A stretch of DNA of 64,000 bases from Geosiphon pyriformis (Eukaryota; Glomeromycota; Glomeromycetes; Archaeosporales; Geosiphonaceae), in the NCBI GenBank assembly GCA_016748015.1, contig JAAOMT010000222.1:78807-142806 (forward strand). Direction: 5' to 3'. The position numbers and the translations under genes were made by a program. Shown here one piece after another: positions 11,322 through 21,973 of the stretch. How positions within the stretch are numbered: the stretch's first letter is position 1; every line of letters starts with the position of its first letter. The notes beneath the pieces were generated by a model. The model worked only from the letters and a program-made list of their open reading frames with translations, did not search any database and was not told the origin of the DNA.

Positions 11322-14300
11322 TTTTTTGATATTTCCTGTTGCGTCTATCATGTTTTTATATATTCTTTTGATGGATCAATTTAACGTGTTGTTGTCGATA
11401 ATAATGATTGGTTCCCGATCTCGTGGAATTTCATCTGGTTGGACTAGTATTCTCTGTACTCCTAATTGTGGAATATTACTGGTAGATGGTAATGTAATGT
11501 TGTGATATGGTTTCAGTCAATCTCCATGTACTGCTTTGGTTAAAATTTTGTTATTCAATCTTAATTTGTAAGCTCCATTTCCTAGACTTTCTTCTATGTG
11601 AAATGGTTCATTCCATTTGGGGTCAAATTTTCCACTCCATTGTTTTTCTGCTTTGGTACAATGTAGTAATACTTTGTCTCTGATCTTGAATTCAACTGGT
11701 TTGTCTGGTAGTTGACTATTGTGTCTTCCTTTCTGTGTTTCTTGTGATTTTTGGATATTATCAGCTGCTCTTCTTTGTTTGTTTTCCAATGTTTCCATTA
11801 AGTCATATGTTCTTCTCAGCAATGTTTCTTGAAAATTTTCCTCTGTTATTGGTTCAGCTGGATATGTATTAATTTCTCTCTCTACTGGTAACATTGCTAT
11901 TCTCCCATATACTAATTCAAATGGTGTTGCTTGTGTAGTATCTTGTTTCATTGTCCAATAAGCAAATAGTACTAATGGTATAAACAAATCCTAATTGTTC
12001 TGGTTTTCTTGGCTGAGCTTGGCTATTGTTTTATACAATGTTCTGTTGAATCTTTCTACTAATCCGTTGGTTTGTGGATGGTATGGTGATAATAATAGTC
12101 TCTTGATTCCGAATCTTTGGCTCAATTCTGTTAATGTTCTGTTCACAAAATAAGTTCCTTGGTTTGATAATAATTCTTCTGGACATCCATGTCGACAAAT
12201 CAAATCCTGATAAACAAATTCGGCCACGGATTCTGCATCCACTTTTTGAATTGCTTTTGCCTCTGGCCATTTAGTGAAATAGTCCATAGCTATTGCTATG
12301 TATCTGTTTCCTCTGCTGGTGATTGTTAATGGTCTGACTAAATCAATTCCCATACAGTCAAATGGTTGTCCCACTTTGATTGGTCTTAATGGTTCACTGG
12401 ATCTTGTTCCTCCTCTTTGCTGACAAGCATCACAATTTTGAACATATTAAATAATGTCTGGGTACATTGATGGCCAATAGTATCTTTTTTTAGTTCTTTC
12501 CATTGTTGCTTCTTTGTGAAAATGTTCTGCTGTTGGATTTGAGTGCATGTTGAATAATATTGTCTTTTTTTCTGGCTCCGTAATTACTCTGGTTGGTTGA
12601 TTTGGATCTCTTCTATTTTTCTGATAAAGTATATTTTAGTGGGTGATAAAATATTTTGATTGTTGTTTGATACTCCTTCGTTCTGTATGAGATAAATTCT
12701 CCTTGAACTGTTGAGTATTTAGATAATATTGCAATTGTTGATATTTTTGTATGTTCATCTTTTGTTGTATTTTTCCATTGGTATTGTTCTGGTTTTATTA
12801 TATTTTTGGGTTGAAATGTTTTTAGATTTGTCTTATTCATGATAAACCATCAGCATTTCCATTGTTTTTTCCCTTTTTGTAATGTATAGTATAATTGTAT
12901 GATATGAGTGCCATTTTCCATTTTAACTGTCTTCCATCTCCAAATTCTTGTTTTTGGAGTGATGTTAATCTCTTGTGATCTGTGTATACTTCAAACTTCT
13001 GGCTCAAGTATTCTTTCCATTTCATGATAGCCCAGTATATTGCTAAGTGTTCTTGTTTTGGTGTTCTATAGTTCTTTTCAGCTGGCGTTAAACCTCTGCT
13101 GGCATATACTACTGGATGTTCTCTGCCATCCGGTCCTCTCTGAGATAATACTGCTCCCAATGCTTGGCCAAATGCATCGGTGGTGATGATGAATGGTTTG
13201 CTGTAATCTGAATAGATCAGTACTGGAGCTTAGATAAGCTTTTTCCTCAGAATATCAAAAGCTTCTTGTTGACTTTTTGTTCATTCATATTTCGAATTTT
13301 TGTTTTGCAGTTGATTGAGTGGCTGCGCTATCTTGGAAAAGTTCTTGATAAAATGATAATAGTAGCTGGCAAATCCCAAGAATGATTTCAGTTCTGTTAT
13401 ATTGGTCAGCACTGGAAAGTTCTTTACTATTTCTATTTTCTCTGGATCTGTTTTAATGCCATCTTTGCTGACTATGTGTCCCAAGAATTTGAGTTCCGTC
13501 TTGCCAAAGAAGCATTTTGTTGTATTCAACTTCAGTCCTGCTCTTCTCAGTCTTTCGAACACTTGTTGAAGATAATAAAGATGATCATCAAACGTCTTTG
13601 AGAATACATTGGTGTCGTCCAAGTATACAACTACTGATTTTCACAATAAGCCAGTATAAACGATTTCCATTAGCTGTTGGAAAGTTGCTGGGGCATTGGT
13701 TAAGCCAAATGGCATCACTTCAAATTCAAAATTTTCTTCTCTAGTAGTAAATGCCATCTTTTCTTTGTCAGCTGAATTCATGGCTACTTGCTAGTAACTA
13801 CTGTCCAAATCTAATGTGGAGAACCATTTGTTCCCACCGAAAGCATCAAATAATTCCTGTATTTGTGGAGTTAGATAACTGTCTCCATGAGTTATACCAT
13901 TGAGTTTCCTGTAGTCTACACAAAACCAGATTTTTCCATTTTTCTTATGAACAAGTACCACTGGTGACAATCATGGGCTCATTAATGGTTGAATTAGCTC
14001 GTTGTCAAGCATTCTGTTTATCTCTTGATGAATAATCTCATGGCTGGCTGGCAGCACTCTGTATGCTCTTTGTTTGATTGGCATTGCATCTCCAGTCTTG
14101 ATCTGATGTTGGATGATGTCAGTTTGGCCAAACTCATTTTTACTGGCAAAGATGTTGTTGAAATTGTTGAGTAACATCTTGAGCTGTATACATTGGAATG
14201 GATCTAAGTTTCCTATGTTCATTTGTTCCAATTGTTCTGGTTGGAGCAAATAACATTCGTCTCATCCATAGATTGTCTGTGATGTGATGTCAACATATCC

Positions 14301-14848
14301 ACAAAGTTGTGGAAAGTCTGGAATGGAGTTTGGTGGTTGGTTTTCTATTTCTGTGATTAGATATCTGATGGTGGTTCCTTCTGGTATGTTGATGATATTA
14401 CCAGTGTTGTTGTAGATGGGAATTTTTATGTTGCTATAGCTTTTGGCTAATATGTGGAGATTAATCAACCCAATCTCTCCTGATTCACAAAGGGTTGCTT
14501 CTGCTTCAAAAATCTGTTCTTGCTCCTTTTTTTTCTTTTCTATTGCTAACATGTACTGGCTGTATGGTGGAATGGAAATAGCTTGACCAGTTGAGATAAT
14601 TTCTCCTTGGCCAACAATTTCTTCCTCTGCCATGTTAACTGGTACATCTATTCTACCTGTGGATCCGAATCCCTGTATTTCTCTTGCCATGATTTCTAAT
14701 TCCTCCCTCTTTCCCACTGATACTAACTGAGCTATTCTAACCAGAGGCAGGAATATTGCCTGTGCTATCTTTTCATTGGGCTCTATTACATAGGCCTTTT
14801 CTGAGTCATTTTGTAGCATAGTGATGATATTTTCTACATATCCCGCAT
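11322..14848 (-). pseudogene. Pol of copy C: partial dUTPase, RT, RNase H, integrase
   Basis: One frame reads from dUTPase motif 3 (NAGY) at the edge of the E LTR through motif 4 (EKIAQAIFLPL) and motif 5 (IQGFGSTG, about 14670). RT follows (YLDDTN catalytic box about 13600-13625, FLGHIVSKDGI about 13460) and then RNase H (about 12840-13250). The integrase has an HHCC finger (about 12390-12530), GIDL, a second acidic site changed to N (LLSNQGTYF) and VERFNRTL. The C-terminal tail ends VHGD then TGA at 11517, where E keeps an arginine. The visible stops, for example 13281 and 12837, are all one transition from Trp, Arg or Gln codons. The 5' half is missing because E sits at 14849. Confidence 0.85.
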
Positions 14849-15828
14849 TGTTACTGGAGGTTTTTGGTCTCTTTTCTGTAATGTTGTTGATACTTATTTG
14901 CTGTGAATTCACGTTTTCTGGATGTGGTTGAACCTCCAGTAACTGAATTTATCTTCAAATTATCTCCTATAATTTGAACTTGCTGGGCTTATGAGTAAAA
15001 TGGCCAATTCCATGCCAGTTGCTTTATGTAGTTACGTTGTAGTAAACATTAACTCTTTTCCAGGAATTGCTTGTCTGGAAGCTCACTAAAAATGTGTAGT
15101 TACTTTGCTGTGAAAGTCAACTCTTCTACAGGAATCTCGTCTGTAGGCTACCCTAATGATTGTAATAAGAAAAAAAAGAAAAATAAAAGAAGTGTAAAAG
15201 AAATAGGATCTTATCAAGGAAAACATTTTCTATCCAGGCCTGGAGTCACTAACAGTTTACTGAAATTGGTAGCTAATCAATTTCGAAATGTTAGTTGGGT
15301 TTTGGGGATTTTCCAAGTACAATAATTAAAGAATTTGGTTTTTTGAATTATTTGATATTTATTTCTTTTTGTGTGTATAGGAACGGTTTTAAGAGATAAA
15401 TCTAAAGTGAGATACATTTTCTTGAAGAGAGAAGCTCTTCTTTTATACAACTTGTTGTAACACTATTCTATGAACTTGAACTTTGCTATTTTCTAAAATT
15501 TTGCTGAACTAAAGATACATTTTGGCAAACTATAAGTTATTTCGGTGAACTATTAGATATTTCGGTGAACTATCAATTATTTTGGCAAATTTCTACAAAT
15601 TTTGGCAAACTTTTTGAATGTTACATAGTTCGGGGTATTGCATGATTAATTATTGCAATTAGGTTACATTTGTGTTGTGTAAAATTTGGGTTATTAATTA
15701 AATGATAATTTCGGACATTTTTGCTAATGTAATAAGTGATCATTTGAAATGATAATATATGCTAATTAATAATAGGAATTATAAGATAATTTCATGCTAA
15801 ATAATATCTCTAATTTCGTCTGGTAACA
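14849..15828 (-). mobile_element. 3' LTR of element E (type 2)
   Basis: It starts TGTTACTGGAGG and ends GTCTGGTAACA, a 980-bp LTR with the TGTTAC/GTAACA inverted ends seen in all LTR types here. It contains a run of short repeats of the TTTCGGTGAACTAT kind (about 15520-15610) and AATTAG-rich flanks. The sequence from about 15170 is nearly identical to 23727-24389. The outward flank (14844-14848) is CGCAT, which does not match ATGTT beyond the other LTR. Confidence 0.85.
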
Positions 15829-16516
15829 TAACCTTCTCCTCAAGACTGAGCTCCGTCGAAGTCCAAATACTGTCTGTTATTTCCAGATAATAATCCAAAA
15901 TTATTGAAGAAATTTGGTTTGAAAATTGTTGAAATTTCAGTTCTGTGAGCTTTCCAATGTATTGAATCTTCAAAGGTTGAAAAATTGGGTTTTGTAGTAC
16001 GTTTTTACAGGTGTGGAATAGGTCATAAAGTTTAAGAGCGGCTCTAAGCCTGTAGTGACTGTTTGTTAATTCAGCTGTTGTCTTGAATTCGTTGTGAAGT
16101 TGTTTTTGAATAGCTTCTTTTGTGAGGTTTGCTGTTGTAAGTTCCAGTTTCCATTTGTAGAGTGTTTTTCCAATGTGAAAATATCTATAAATTGGAGGAT
16201 ATTCAGTGTTTTCCTCATTGAGACACAGTTGAAGTTTTTGTTGAATTGTAGCATTTGGTGGAATACTAATCGGAGTGAGCATTAGGTTTTCTCTTAAAGC
16301 AAGCTTTAAAAGTTCTGGGAGGTGAATTCCAGTATAATTTCTTGTATTCTTTTTATATGGGTGATATTTTCATGAATTTGGGGCTAAATTTGTAACTACT
16401 TCTGTTTGGGTATAATTAATGTGGTTTCCAGTAACAGTAATAGATAATTCAGATATTGTTTTTAAAGCTAACATTAGTTTTTGGGATAATTGTTGAATGT
16501 TTTGAGGAATAGTCAT
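15797..16516 (-). pseudogene. ORF3 of element E, post-integrase protein of unknown function
   Basis: It starts MTIPQNIQQLSQKL, 118 nt beyond the last Pol stop, and runs 239 codons in the same frame as Gag-Pol with one internal TGA (about 16370). A segment near the C-terminus (YIGKLTELKFQQFSNQIS) parallels QLGKITNAQFEELQTQIT of copy C. The last codons overlap the 3' LTR. The nucleotide motif GACGGAGCTCA shared with copy C just upstream is read in a different frame here, so a small indel near the C-terminus of E is likely. The composition is polar and helical with no membrane segment. Unknown function. Confidence 0.6.
15829..15845 (-). promoter_or_regulatory. Polypurine tract of element E
   Basis: The minus strand reads CTTGAGGAGAAGGTTA up to the TGTTAC of the 3' LTR. 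Position and purine content fit the plus-strand primer, and it lies inside ORF3. Confidence 0.55.
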
Positions 16517-19500
16517 TATAAGCAATTGAAAAAAAATAAAAATTATTTTTGGTGTATGGGTTTTTATGTTATTTTTGTTTTTGTTTTTGTGAGATTGTTT
16601 CTAAAATATAAGAGAATGACTAGTAAAATTAAATTAAGTGTTCAGGTTGAAAGGTTGTTCAATGACAACTATTGGTTTTAAGTTTCGGGGAATATCTTCG
16701 GAACTGACCAAAGGAGAATGTGTACCAATTTGTGAAATTAATGGTTCAGGATTGTTTCTGGAATGATAGTGTTTCAAACGATCTTCATGTGCAACTTTTG
16801 CTAGGATTTTGTCATTAAGTCTTAGCTTGTATGATCCATTGCCTAGGACTTCATGGATAAAAAATGGTTTATCCCATTTATTTTCAAATTTTTCATTCCA
16901 TTGTTTTTCAGCTTTAGTTCTGTGTAAGAGAACTTTGTTTCCAATTTTGAATTTATTAGTGACTGAAGGCAATTTGTCATCATGCCGTTCCTTTTGTTGA
17001 GCTTGGGAGTGTTCAATATGGATGGCTGTTATTCGTCGTTTTCCTTCCAATGTACTAAGCAGAGTGTAGGCTCTTTGCTGAAGCGTTTCTTGGAAATTGT
17101 TTTCATCGATCAGTTATGCTGGGTATGTTTCCACTGTGAAACTAATTGGTAACATTGCCGTCCTTCCATAAGTTAAATCAAATGGTGTGTGTTTCATGAT
17201 ATTTTGTTTTAATGTCCTATATGCTAGTAACACTAATGGAATAAAGAGATCCCATTCTTGCTCAAAATCGGTTGAGACTTTGGCTAATGACTCACACAAT
17301 GTTCTGTTAAAATGTTCTACAAGTCTGTTTGTTTGTGGATGGTAGGGCAAAGACAGAGGTCTTTTGACATTGAATTGTTCACAAATTTTTTGTATCAGGT
17401 TGTTTACAAAGTGTGTTCTCTGATCGGATAAAAGTTTAATTGGACATCCATGTCTACAAATGATGTCTTCGTAGATAAAATTTGCTACTGATTTTGCATC
17501 TGCTCGTTGAATGGCTCTGGCTTCAGGCTATTTAGTAAGATAGTCTACAGCTACTGCAATATAACGGTTTCCTTGAGTGGTGATAGATAGTGGTCCGACT
17601 AAATCGATACCAACTCTGTCAAAAGGCTGTCCAACTTTGATTGGATTTAAAGATTCTGTAGGGCGAGTTCCTCCTCTTCTTTGACAACTATCACAAGATT
17701 CGACATATTCGTGAATGTCTTTTCTCATTTGAGGCCAAAAGTAGTATTCTAGTGTTCTTTGGGTGGTGCTATCTTTTCCGAAGTGTGCTGATGAAGGATC
17801 CGAATGCATGTTGTATAAAATGGTCTCTTTTTTCTGTTCTTGTATTAATCTGAGTGGTTTGGTTGGGTTTTTGAAATTTCGATGATAGATAATGTTGTTG
17901 TGTAGAAAATATTGTTTGGCTTGTTGTTGTAACCAATGTTTTTCGTCTGGGGACCAATCTGTTGGGATTGTTAATGTTTCCAAATATTGTTTGAAATTGT
18001 TGTAGTTTTCGGGGTTTATTGTTTGTTGTTTTGATGCTGTTAATTCAATTGGGTATTGGTTTTGTTTCTAATCTTGCCTCATCCTTGAGAGACAATCAAC
18101 GTTGGTGTGGAGTTTTCCTAGTTTGTGGTGTATGATGTATTGGTAATTAGCTAAAAATCCTGTACATCAGGTTTGTTTTGCATTCAGCTGGGTGTTTTTG
18201 TTTTGAAGCCATTTAAGTCCAATATTATCAGTGATAATATTGAATTCTTTGGGTCTGAGGTAAAGGTTGAAGTGATATAGGGCCCAGATTACTGCTGTGG
18301 TTTCTAATTCTGTTGCGGGGTAGTTCTTTTTGGCTGGCTTTAATGTTCTACTAGCATAAGCAATTACTTGCTCATTTCCATTGTCATCTAACTGTGATAG
18401 AATGGCACCAAAGGCAGTATAAGAAGCGTCAGTTGCTAACCAGAATCGGTTGCTGAAGTCTGGGTAGGCAAGGATTGGGGCTGTTGTGAGTTTTTCTTTA
18501 AGTATTTCGAAGGCATTTTGGTGTTCTTTTGTTCATTTGTATTCGACATTTTTTGTAGTGAGCTGGTTGAGGGGTTTTGCAATTTCTGAGAATCTTTTGA
18601 TGAATTTTCGGTAATAAGATGCTAATCCAATAAATCCTCTTAATTCTGTGGTATTTTGTGGAGTCTTGAAGTTTTTGACAGTATTGATTTTTCTGGGGTC
18701 TGGTTTAATTCCATCTTTGCTAACAATGTGACCAAGAAAAGCTAAACTTGTTTTTCCAAAGTAGCATTTTTTAATGTTCAGTTTCAATCCTGCTTTCCGT
18801 AATTATTGAAAAACTTCTCGCAGGTGAATTAAATGTAGCTCGAAAGACGGTGAATAAACATCAGTGTCATCAAGATAAACTACTACTGATTTCCAAAGGA
18901 GGCTTTTGTAAACAACATCCATGAGTCTTTAGAATATTGCTGGTGCATTGCATAATCTGAAAGGCATTACATTGAACTCGTAATTTCCTCCTTGAGTGGT
19001 GAATGCTGTTTTGGGGCAGTCTTTGGGATCCATAGCAACTTGCCAGTATTCACTCTCTAAATCTAATGTTGAAAAGTATTTGGACTTTCCAAGAGCATCC
19101 AACATGTTATCAATTCGGGAAAGAGGGTAGGCATCCCCAATGGTGACACTGTTGAGTTGTTGGTAATCAACACAAAATCGTATCTTTCCATTTTTCTTTT
19201 TAACTAGAACCACAGGTGAGGTCCATGGGCTCATTGATGGTTGAATAAGCCCATTGTTAAGCATCCATTGTACTTCTTTTCAGATAAATTGGTGACTTTC
19301 TGGAGCAACTCGGTAGGCTTGTTGTTGCCTGAGTTTGGCATCTCCTGTATAGATTTGGTATTGAACCAAATTAGTTCTTCCTAAGTCATTGTTGTTTTCG
19401 GCGAAGATATCAGCAAATTCTGCAATTAGTTCTTTGAGCTGGATTTGTTGTTGTAGTTCAAGTTGTCCCATGTTGATTCAAGATAGTTTTTCCATAACAA

Positions 19501-19899
19501 CATGGTAGTTTTCAGAGCTAGAGTTTGGGTTGATTTTTGGTAGTGAATGTCCAATAATTTCAGGAAAATTGGGAACTGTTTGGGGTAATTCTTGTTGAAA
19601 TATTTTACTGTGAATAACTCCAATTTCTAAATTATTTAATAAAATTATGGGGTAATTATTGGGGTTGTAAAAAGTAACTCGGATTTTCTTTGTTCCTTCT
19701 GGAATATAAATGTTTGGGATCAAAATATTATGTTCCAAGCAGACTTGTTCATTGGACTCAAAAATTTGTTGTGTGGTTGTTGGCTTTGTGCAAGTGTAAA
19801 TTTCTGGATGTTCTCCAAAGGGTAAGATAGTAATTGGTTGTGAAAGTCTGAGAATCTGGTGGGATTCGTTCTGTGTGTTAAGAGCTATATTAACTGGAA

Positions 19900-20300
19900 C
19901 TGTGAATTGTCCAGTTGAACCAAAACCTTGGGTTCCTCTATTGCTTTTTCCTAATTGTTCTCTTTGATTGACTAGTTGCAAACCCAAAATGTTGATTAAG
20001 GGTAGGTAAATAGCTTGGGCAATTTTTTCAGCATGTTCGATCTTGAATAGTTTGTCAGTCTCATTTTGAAGCATCACTGTTATGTCTCCAGTATATCCAG
20101 CATCAATTATTCCTCCTCTAACATTGATTCCTTTGCTTGCCAGAGAGGACCGAAAGGCGATTTAAACCATTGCTCTTGGTGGGATTTCGAATGCAATTTT
20201 GAGGTTGATTTTTGTGAGAGATTTGGGTTTGAGAACAAGAGTATCTTTGCCTGGATATCTTAGGTCATATCCAACATCAATTTCGTGTGCTTTTTCAGGT
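19900..20300 (-). pseudogene. dUTPase domain of E
   Basis: All five motifs of trimeric dUTPases appear in order: DVGYDLR (1), RSSLASKG (2), GGIIDAGYTGDITVML (3, with the substrate-contacting D and Y), EKIAQAIYLPL (4) and RGTQGFGSTG (5). It hydrolyses dUTP to dUMP and so limits uracil incorporation into cDNA. It lies between the Cys-rich module and RT, fused in frame. A TAA at 20162 separates motifs 1 and 2; the same codon is TAA in copy B. Copy C retains motifs 3-5. dUTPase fusions are known from some retroviruses and a minority of LTR retrotransposons. Confidence 0.85.
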
Positions 20301-20329
20301 TTTATTCCTTGTCCGTTGTTGTTGAAGTA

Positions 20330-21110
20330 TTTAAGTTGTAAAGCAGACTGATTTTCGATAAGGTAGATGGGTGTTGTTTCAATTTCTTCCGTTTCTTCAG
20401 GTTCTCCAAATTCAATTTCATTCTCATCATTTTCGCTGAACAAGGGGATACTAAGAGCATAGCATTTGGGACACCATTGTTCATTGCAAGGCATAATGCA
20501 TTCTTCACATAGCCTAATGTTCATTTGCTCTAATTGTTGAATTTGAGCTTCTTGGGTTGGGTAGGTGTGACTTGTAATTTGGTGATAGACTTCTACTTCA
20601 TCTTCGTAATCGAATCCAGCTAATTCTATAGTGTATTCAATGTATTCTGCTTCCTTCATTTGACAAACATCTTCTTTGGTAGCTCCATTAATTAATGCCA
20701 TTGCTAAGTCGAAAATCATCTCGGCATCATGAGGGTAGTAATAAAGTTTGTTGAAAGCACTGTTGTATGCTGCATTAAAGGGTGTTCCTCTTTTTACTTT
20801 TTTTGAAATTGATAAGGCATATTGGCAGGTCTGATCACAGACGTCTCCTCTCATTGCTACATCAATCCAATTGCATTCTTCTGGTAGCATATCTCCACAA
20901 GTCAAACAAGCAGTGTTGTCCCATTTTCCGCTCCTTTTTATTAGGTGGCTCCATCACTCTCTGTGACAGGCCTTGCAATAATAACAAGTATAATTCTCAT
21001 ATTCTTTTTCAGGTAAAATGCAGGCTCCCATTGACGATAGTTTTTTGTGGCAGTCCTTACATTTAAGGGGAATATAGGGGCATTGTTTTCTTGGTTCGGG
21101 TTTGGAGTAA
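20330..21110 (-). other. Cys-rich, probably zinc-binding module between protease and dUTPase (E)
   Basis: After the protease the frame encodes CKDCHKKLSSMGAC, then CYYCKAC, then WDNTACLTCG and RGDVCDQTCQYALSIS. A helical stretch (TPFNAAYNSAFNKL) and a final CEEC...CNEQWCPKC group follow, ending at dUTPase motif 1. Copy B (34960-35440) shows the same order: CVDCGKKLLLMGVC, CCLC, DNKSCLTC, RGTCNKLC, TPIEAAWKRAVK. The repeated CxxC pairs suggest a zinc-ribbon-like fold. I do not recognise a named family. One internal stop in E (20954, TGA). Possible roles (nucleic-acid binding, a nucleocapsid-like function) are inference only. Confidence 0.6.
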
Positions 21111-21279
21111 GGTATATTCCATCCAGAGGTTTCGGGTTTAGTGTGTATGGTAAAATGTTCTTGTTCTGTTTCATTGGCCCAGTTGGACGTTGATCCAAGA
21201 GCCATGAATGTTTCGATTATTGGTTTTTCTTCTTCTGGTTCAAATTCAAAAGCTGGGGCTTTTTTAGAGCATTTGTTGA

Positions 21280-21700
21280 ATGTACCACAAATTGCAGGTA
21301 CTCGGGTGTGTTGTCCTTGGTAGGAGATTGTTAACTCTTGTGTTTCCCAATTCAGATTAGCATTGGCTTTTTGAAGCCAATCATTTCCGACGAAAACTTG
21401 GTACTGGGGTGCGTCCATTACAAGAACTTTGACTGAAATGGTGATTCCATCAAGAGTGAATGGAAAATTGTTAATTTCTTCTACTGGTGTCTTTTTCATG
21501 TCATCGGCAGTGATGATTACTGTTTGAGCTGGTCAGTCGACATTTCTTTTCAACTGTTGCATTAACTGGTAGGTAATAATGCTTCTGGCGGATCCACTGT
21601 CTAGGATTAAGTGAATTGGCTTTCTTTCTACTTCAGCTTCTGTGTACATTGCAGTGATGGCTTTTTGCTCATTAGCTGCTGCATTGCTAAGCAAGAATGG
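21280..21700 (-). pseudogene. Retropepsin domain of E
   Basis: The active-site box LILDSGSARSIIT (about 21590-21615) is followed by a TGA (21533), then VIITADD and the second conserved block VFVGNDWLQKANANL (about 21350-21400). This is the usual Ty3/Gypsy aspartic protease layout, which matures the polyprotein as a homodimer. The catalytic D-S-G is intact in E; copy B has DSR instead. Confidence 0.8.
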
Positions 21701-21973
21701 TGATTCATTTGCTTCAAATTCAAAAGGAAAGATATCAGAGAGATTGGCGTTTTCAGCAATTCGGGCTGGTAGAATAGTGGTGTGGTTATGAGAAGAGTTT
21801 CGTTGTTGTTGTGCTGCAGCTCTACCTTCCGAGGGTGCAGTATGGTGAAAATCCTGTTCTTCCAGCATTGTTAAATAACTGGGTTGAGTGTAGTAATGGT
21901 TGGATCTTGGTTGAATGGTATTTCGGGAGACCAATTGGTTGTTCGAACTGATTCTACTGTTGTTTACTTGGTA

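Noticed and set aside
12613-12840. Overlapping ORF starting MNKTNLKTFQPKNII whose ATG overlaps a Pol TGA (ATGA), also seen in D at 26099-26476
   Set aside because: The true Pol frame continues through this interval (…KKTILFNMHS in C) once two decay-type stops are allowed. The overlap ORF is kept only because the copies are similar in sequence.
14849-14912. A start codon and 21 codons in front of copy C's dUTPase remnant
   Set aside because: These codons lie within the E LTR read antisense, so the chimeric start is accidental.
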